A stretch of 64,000 nucleotides of DNA from SIAF01 sp046152955 (lineage in GTDB: Bacteria; Planctomycetota; Planctomycetia; Planctomycetales; Planctomycetaceae), in NCBI GenBank assembly GCA_046152955.1, contig JBJXGA010000305.1, positions 1-64,000 on the forward strand. Direction: 5' to 3'. Within the stretch, counting starts at the first letter, position 1, and each line of letters begins with the position of its first letter. A program made the translations under genes and the position numbers. Of the stretch, positions 61,524 to 64,000 are shown in pieces. The notes beneath the pieces are model-generated. The model saw only the letters and a list, made by a program, of their open reading frames with translations. It searched no databases and was not told the DNA's origin.

Positions 61524-63110
61524 ATGTCCCTTTCCGAACTGATAGCGTCTTTATGCCGCCCTGGGGCCTTTCCCGCTCCGGTCGATGACGTTGAGGTCCG
61601 GCAGACGCATATTTCCGCCGTCTTTCTGGGAGGCGACCTGGCCTACAAAATCAAAAAGCCGGTGCAGTTCAGCTTCTTGGACTTCAGCACGCTGGAACTG
61701 CGGAAGCGGTTTTGCGAGCTCGAAGTGCGGCTCAATCGGCGTCTGGCGCCCGATGTCTACCTGGACGTCGTTCCAATTGCGTTGGACGATGGTACGCTCC
61801 GCTTCGAAGGGACGGGCGAACCAGTGGAATGGGCTGTGAAAATGCGGCGTCTTCCGCAGGCGGCGACGTTGGAAATCCTCGTTCAGCAGGACCAAGTCTC
61901 CGTCCCGCAGTTGCAAGCGATCGCGCAGCGCCTTGCCAGATTCCACCGGGATGCCGAGAGCAACCCCCGGATCAGCGCCTTCGGACGGTTCGAGGCTGTG
62001 GCTCGAAATCTCCGGGAGAATCTGGCGATCGCAGCCCCCCTGGTGGGCCAGACCGTGGCCCCGGCCATCTTCGACCGTCTGACCTTCCTGACCGAGCAGA
62101 AACTGCTGGAACTGCAACCCACGATCGAATGGCGCGCCGCGCAGGGAGTGCCGCGAGATACTCATGGAGATCTCCATCTGGATCATGTGTACCTGTTTCC
62201 GGACCGTCCCTCCCCGTCGGATCTGGTGATTGTCGACTGCATCGAATTCACCGAACGCTTCCGTTACACCGACCCGGTGGCGGACATGGCGTTTCTGGCG
62301 ATGGACTTGTCGTTTCACGGACGCCCCGACCTGGCGAAGTCATTCTGCGATGCCTATTTCGAAGCGGCGGAAGACCAGACTGGCCGCGCGTTGCTCCCGT
62401 TGTACCTGTCATACCGCGCTGCCGTACGTGGCAAGGTGGACGGGCTGACCTTGATCGAGCCGGAAATTCCCGAGTCGGAACGGAACGCGGCGCTGGCCCG
62501 CGCACGAGGACACTGGCTCCTGGCGCTGCATCCGCTGGAAGAACCGCTTCGGCGCCCCTGGCTGATTCTGATCAGCGGCCTCCCCGGATCCGGAAAGTCG
62601 ACTTTGGCGCAGGGACTGGCTGCCGCGGTCGGTGCCAAGGTCATTCGGTCCGATGTCGTTCGCAAGGAATTGGCGGGCCTGTCGCCGACCAGTTCCGCTC
62701 CGGTTCCCCCCGGAGGAGGCCTGTACAGCGCTGACTGGAACGACCGGACCTATGCCGAATGCCTGCGCCGCGCCGAGCAACGACTTTTCCTCGGCGAACG
62801 GGTGATCATCGATGCCACGTTCGTGGAAGAGGGCCGCCGCCGAGTATTCCTTGAGGCGGCCGTTCGCTGGGGAGTGCCAGCGCTGTGGCTCCTGTGCGAC
62901 TCCCCTTCGGAGCTCATTCGGCAGCGGCTGGCGGCACGCCACTCAGACGCGTCGGACGCGGACTGGACGATCTACCAAACGGCGGCGCAGCGGTGGGAGT
63001 CTCCCGGACCAATGTCCTTGCGGTCTCTTCATCGCCTGGAAACGACCGGCACACCGGAGCAGGGAGTGGCGGCCGCCCATGCAATTCTGCGGGAAGCGGG
63101 GTTTGCGTGA
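61524..63110 (+). CDS. Bifunctional APH-like kinase domain plus P-loop kinase domain
   Basis: 528 residues from ATG 61524. Residues about 1-330 follow the aminoglycoside phosphotransferase-like fold: AVFLGGDLAYKIKKPVQFSFLDFS (ATP-binding Lys region), HGDLHLDHVYLF near 210 (catalytic HGDLxxxH) and VDCIEFTERFRYTDPVADMAFLAMDL near 232-257. Residues about 345-528: LILISGLPGSGKSTLAQGLA (Walker A) and IIDATFVEEGRRRVFLEA, an AAA_33-type small-molecule kinase. NCBI groups such fusions as bifunctional aminoglycoside phosphotransferase/ATP-binding proteins. The real substrate is unknown. Confidence 0.82.
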   Translation: MSLSELIASLCRPGAFPAPVDDVEVRQTHISAVFLGGDLAYKIKKPVQFSFLDFSTLELRKRFCELEVRLNRRLAPDVYLDVVPIALDDGTLRFEGTGEPVEWAVKMRRLPQAATLEILVQQDQVSVPQLQAIAQRLARFHRDAESNPRISAFGRFEAVARNLRENLAIAAPLVGQTVAPAIFDRLTFLTEQKLLELQPTIEWRAAQGVPRDTHGDLHLDHVYLFPDRPSPSDLVIVDCIEFTERFRYTDPVADMAFLAMDLSFHGRPDLAKSFCDAYFEAAEDQTGRALLPLYLSYRAAVRGKVDGLTLIEPEIPESERNAALARARGHWLLALHPLEEPLRRPWLILISGLPGSGKSTLAQGLAAAVGAKVIRSDVVRKELAGLSPTSSAPVPPGGGLYSADWNDRTYAECLRRAEQRLFLGERVIIDATFVEEGRRRVFLEAAVRWGVPALWLLCDSPSELIRQRLAARHSDASDADWTIYQTAAQRWESPGPMSLRSLHRLETTGTPEQGVAAAHAILREAGFA

Positions 63111-63235
63111 TCGCCTATGCGACCTGCGCCGCTTGCGGGTGCGGTTGCCAGAATCCGCGGCGTGCGTTATTTGTGGGCAGTCACTGGAACGACATTCTAA
63201 TTTCAATTGCATCGAAACTGTACAGAAAGCGGTGA
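63107..63235 (+). CDS. Possible 42-residue Cys-rich ORF filling the gap between two genes
   Basis: GTG at 63107 overlaps the preceding TGA (GTGA), and its own stop at 63233-63235 is one base before the next ATG (63237). The peptide has CAACGCGCQN near its start and a basic end (SKLYRKR). The exact fit between neighbours favours a real gene, but composition alone cannot prove it and the RBS is weak. It could equally be untranslated spacer. Confidence 0.25.
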   Translation: MIAYATCAACGCGCQNPRRALFVGSHWNDILISIASKLYRKR

Positions 63236-63236
63236 C

Positions 63237-64000
63237 ATGGCAGACAGAGTAAGGATTGCGATCATCGGCGCAGGCGCCGTCGCGGACTATCACCATGTTC
63301 CGGGGATCCGGCTGGATCCCCGGGCACAGTTGGTCGCCGCTTGCGACCCCAACCGGGATCTGTTGGCGCGGCGCATGACGGAGTGGGAACTTCGCCGAAC
63401 GACCAGCGATTACACCCAGATCGCCGCCGATCCCGATATCGACGCGGTCATCATCTGCACCCCGAACGACACCCATTTTCCGATCACCATGGCCTGTCTG
63501 GCGGGAGGCAAGCACGTGATGTGCGAGAAGCCGCTGGGCTTGAACTGTGGCGAAGCGCACCAGATGTACCAGGAAGCGCGTCGCCGCAACTTGCGGCACA
63601 TGACCGCCTTCACCTACCGCTTCGCCCCGTCCATGCGCTACCTGCGGCAGCTCGTCTCCTCCGGCGGATTGGGAGTGCCGCGGCACTTTCGCAGCCAGCG
63701 GTTTTTGGATTGGCCGGAGACGAGTTGGAGCTGGCGGCAGTACAAGAAGACGGCCGGCGCTGGGGATCTCTTCGACATGACGATCCATCGGATCGACTAT
63801 GCGCAGGATCTGATGGGACAAATGACGTCGATTTGCGGCGCCGTGCAACAGTTTGTCCCGCGCGATCGCAACCCCGATGGTTCCTCCTGTCCCCCGTCGG
63901 AGGTGGATGACTGGTCGGCGCTGATCTGCCAGTTTTCTCGCGGCGGAGTCGGTGTGCTGGAAGGGACCACCCTGGCCAAAGGCTATCACTATGACGGATT
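63237..64000 (+). CDS. Gfo/Idh/MocA-family oxidoreductase, N-terminal part (runs off the window)
   Basis: 254 codons are visible, open to the last base. RIAIIGAGAVADYHHVPGIRLDP has the classical GxGxxA-type nucleotide loop, then IICTPNDTHFPITMACLAGGKHVMCEKPLGLN (EKP motif with Lys), then AFTYRFAPSMRYLRQLVSSGGLG and GDLFDMTIHRIDYAQDLMG of the C-terminal domain. Unlike the two GATGRQG paralogues, its dinucleotide loop is canonical. Role in sugar or cyclitol oxidation is likely; substrate unknown. Confidence 0.85.
   Translation, partial: MADRVRIAIIGAGAVADYHHVPGIRLDPRAQLVAACDPNRDLLARRMTEWELRRTTSDYTQIAADPDIDAVIICTPNDTHFPITMACLAGGKHVMCEKPLGLNCGEAHQMYQEARRRNLRHMTAFTYRFAPSMRYLRQLVSSGGLGVPRHFRSQRFLDWPETSWSWRQYKKTAGAGDLFDMTIHRIDYAQDLMGQMTSICGAVQQFVPRDRNPDGSSCPPSEVDDWSALICQFSRGGVGVLEGTTLAKGYHYDG

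Noticed and set aside
1..64000. Search for tRNA, rRNA, CRISPR arrays, intact transposases or PEP-CTERM tails
   Set aside because: No T-loop/anticodon arrangement, no regularly spaced repeats, no DDE transposase and no C-terminal motif-TM-basic cluster was found by reading; weak negatives only.

Overview
The window reads as GC-rich chromosomal DNA from a planctomycete. The clues are a DUF1559 pilin-like protein with the H-X9-DG-type ending, a zinc-ribbon protein with a carboxypeptidase-regulatory-like domain, several quinoprotein-type beta-propellers, a formylglycine-generating-enzyme (SUMF1) domain, and an exosortase locus beside a very large envelope-polysaccharide cluster. No rRNA, tRNA, CRISPR array or intact insertion sequence was seen. 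Every assignment comes from reading the sequence; no database search was run.

Layout. (1) 1-2749 is a scarred accessory patch: the 5' part of a SUMF1 gene, three copies in different states of decay of a small helix-turn-helix-type gene, a serine-recombinase tail, and a small Gly/Tyr/His-rich secreted protein. (2) 2862-9038 holds sugar genes: a membrane glycosyltransferase (+), then on the minus strand a DPM1-like GT2, two CDP-tyvelose-epimerase-like SDRs and a Gfo/Idh/MocA oxidoreductase. (3) 9345-13728 (+) encodes two nucleotidyltransferase-type proteins, the second a fusion with a degenerate GHMP-kinase-like half. (4) 13777-52917 is one co-directional minus-strand cluster of about 39 kb. 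In transcription order it runs: exosortase, Wzz/BY-kinase, giant TPR protein, EpsI-like protein, O-antigen ligase, Wzx flippase, ketoacyl synthase, small chain-length-factor-like protein, AMP-ligase-like protein, SDR, glycosyltransferases and sugar-modifying enzymes, acyl carrier protein, two paralogous membrane propeller proteins, a membrane-anchored EEP hydrolase, two GT39-like transferases and a GalE-like epimerase. (5) A gene-free kilobase with an inverted repeat follows (52918-54027). (6) 54028-58621 holds envelope proteins of planctomycete type. (7) 59009-64000 (+) holds a TPR-peroxiredoxin fusion, an APH-like/P-loop kinase fusion, a possible 42-residue Cys-rich ORF, and the start of another Gfo/Idh/MocA gene.

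How it fits together. The 39-kb cluster looks like a Wzx/Wzy-type exopolysaccharide or glycoprotein-glycan factory coupled to an exosortase. Nucleotide-sugar enzymes (WecB-like, DegT/DnrJ aminotransferase, Gfo oxidoreductases, epimerases) make precursors; GT2, GT4 and GT39-type transferases assemble the glycan; two hexapeptide acyltransferases and a deacetylase-like protein decorate it; flippase, ligase and BY-kinase export and polymerise it. The exosortase/EpsI pair implies proteins are sorted and probably glycan-modified at the envelope, but no PEP-CTERM-like substrate is in the window. The most unusual component is a small type II acyl/polyketide module (ACP, complete KS, half-length KS partner with Gln where the catalytic Cys should be, AMP-ligase-like protein, SDR) inside the glycan cluster, suggesting the product carries or needs a dedicated acyl chain.
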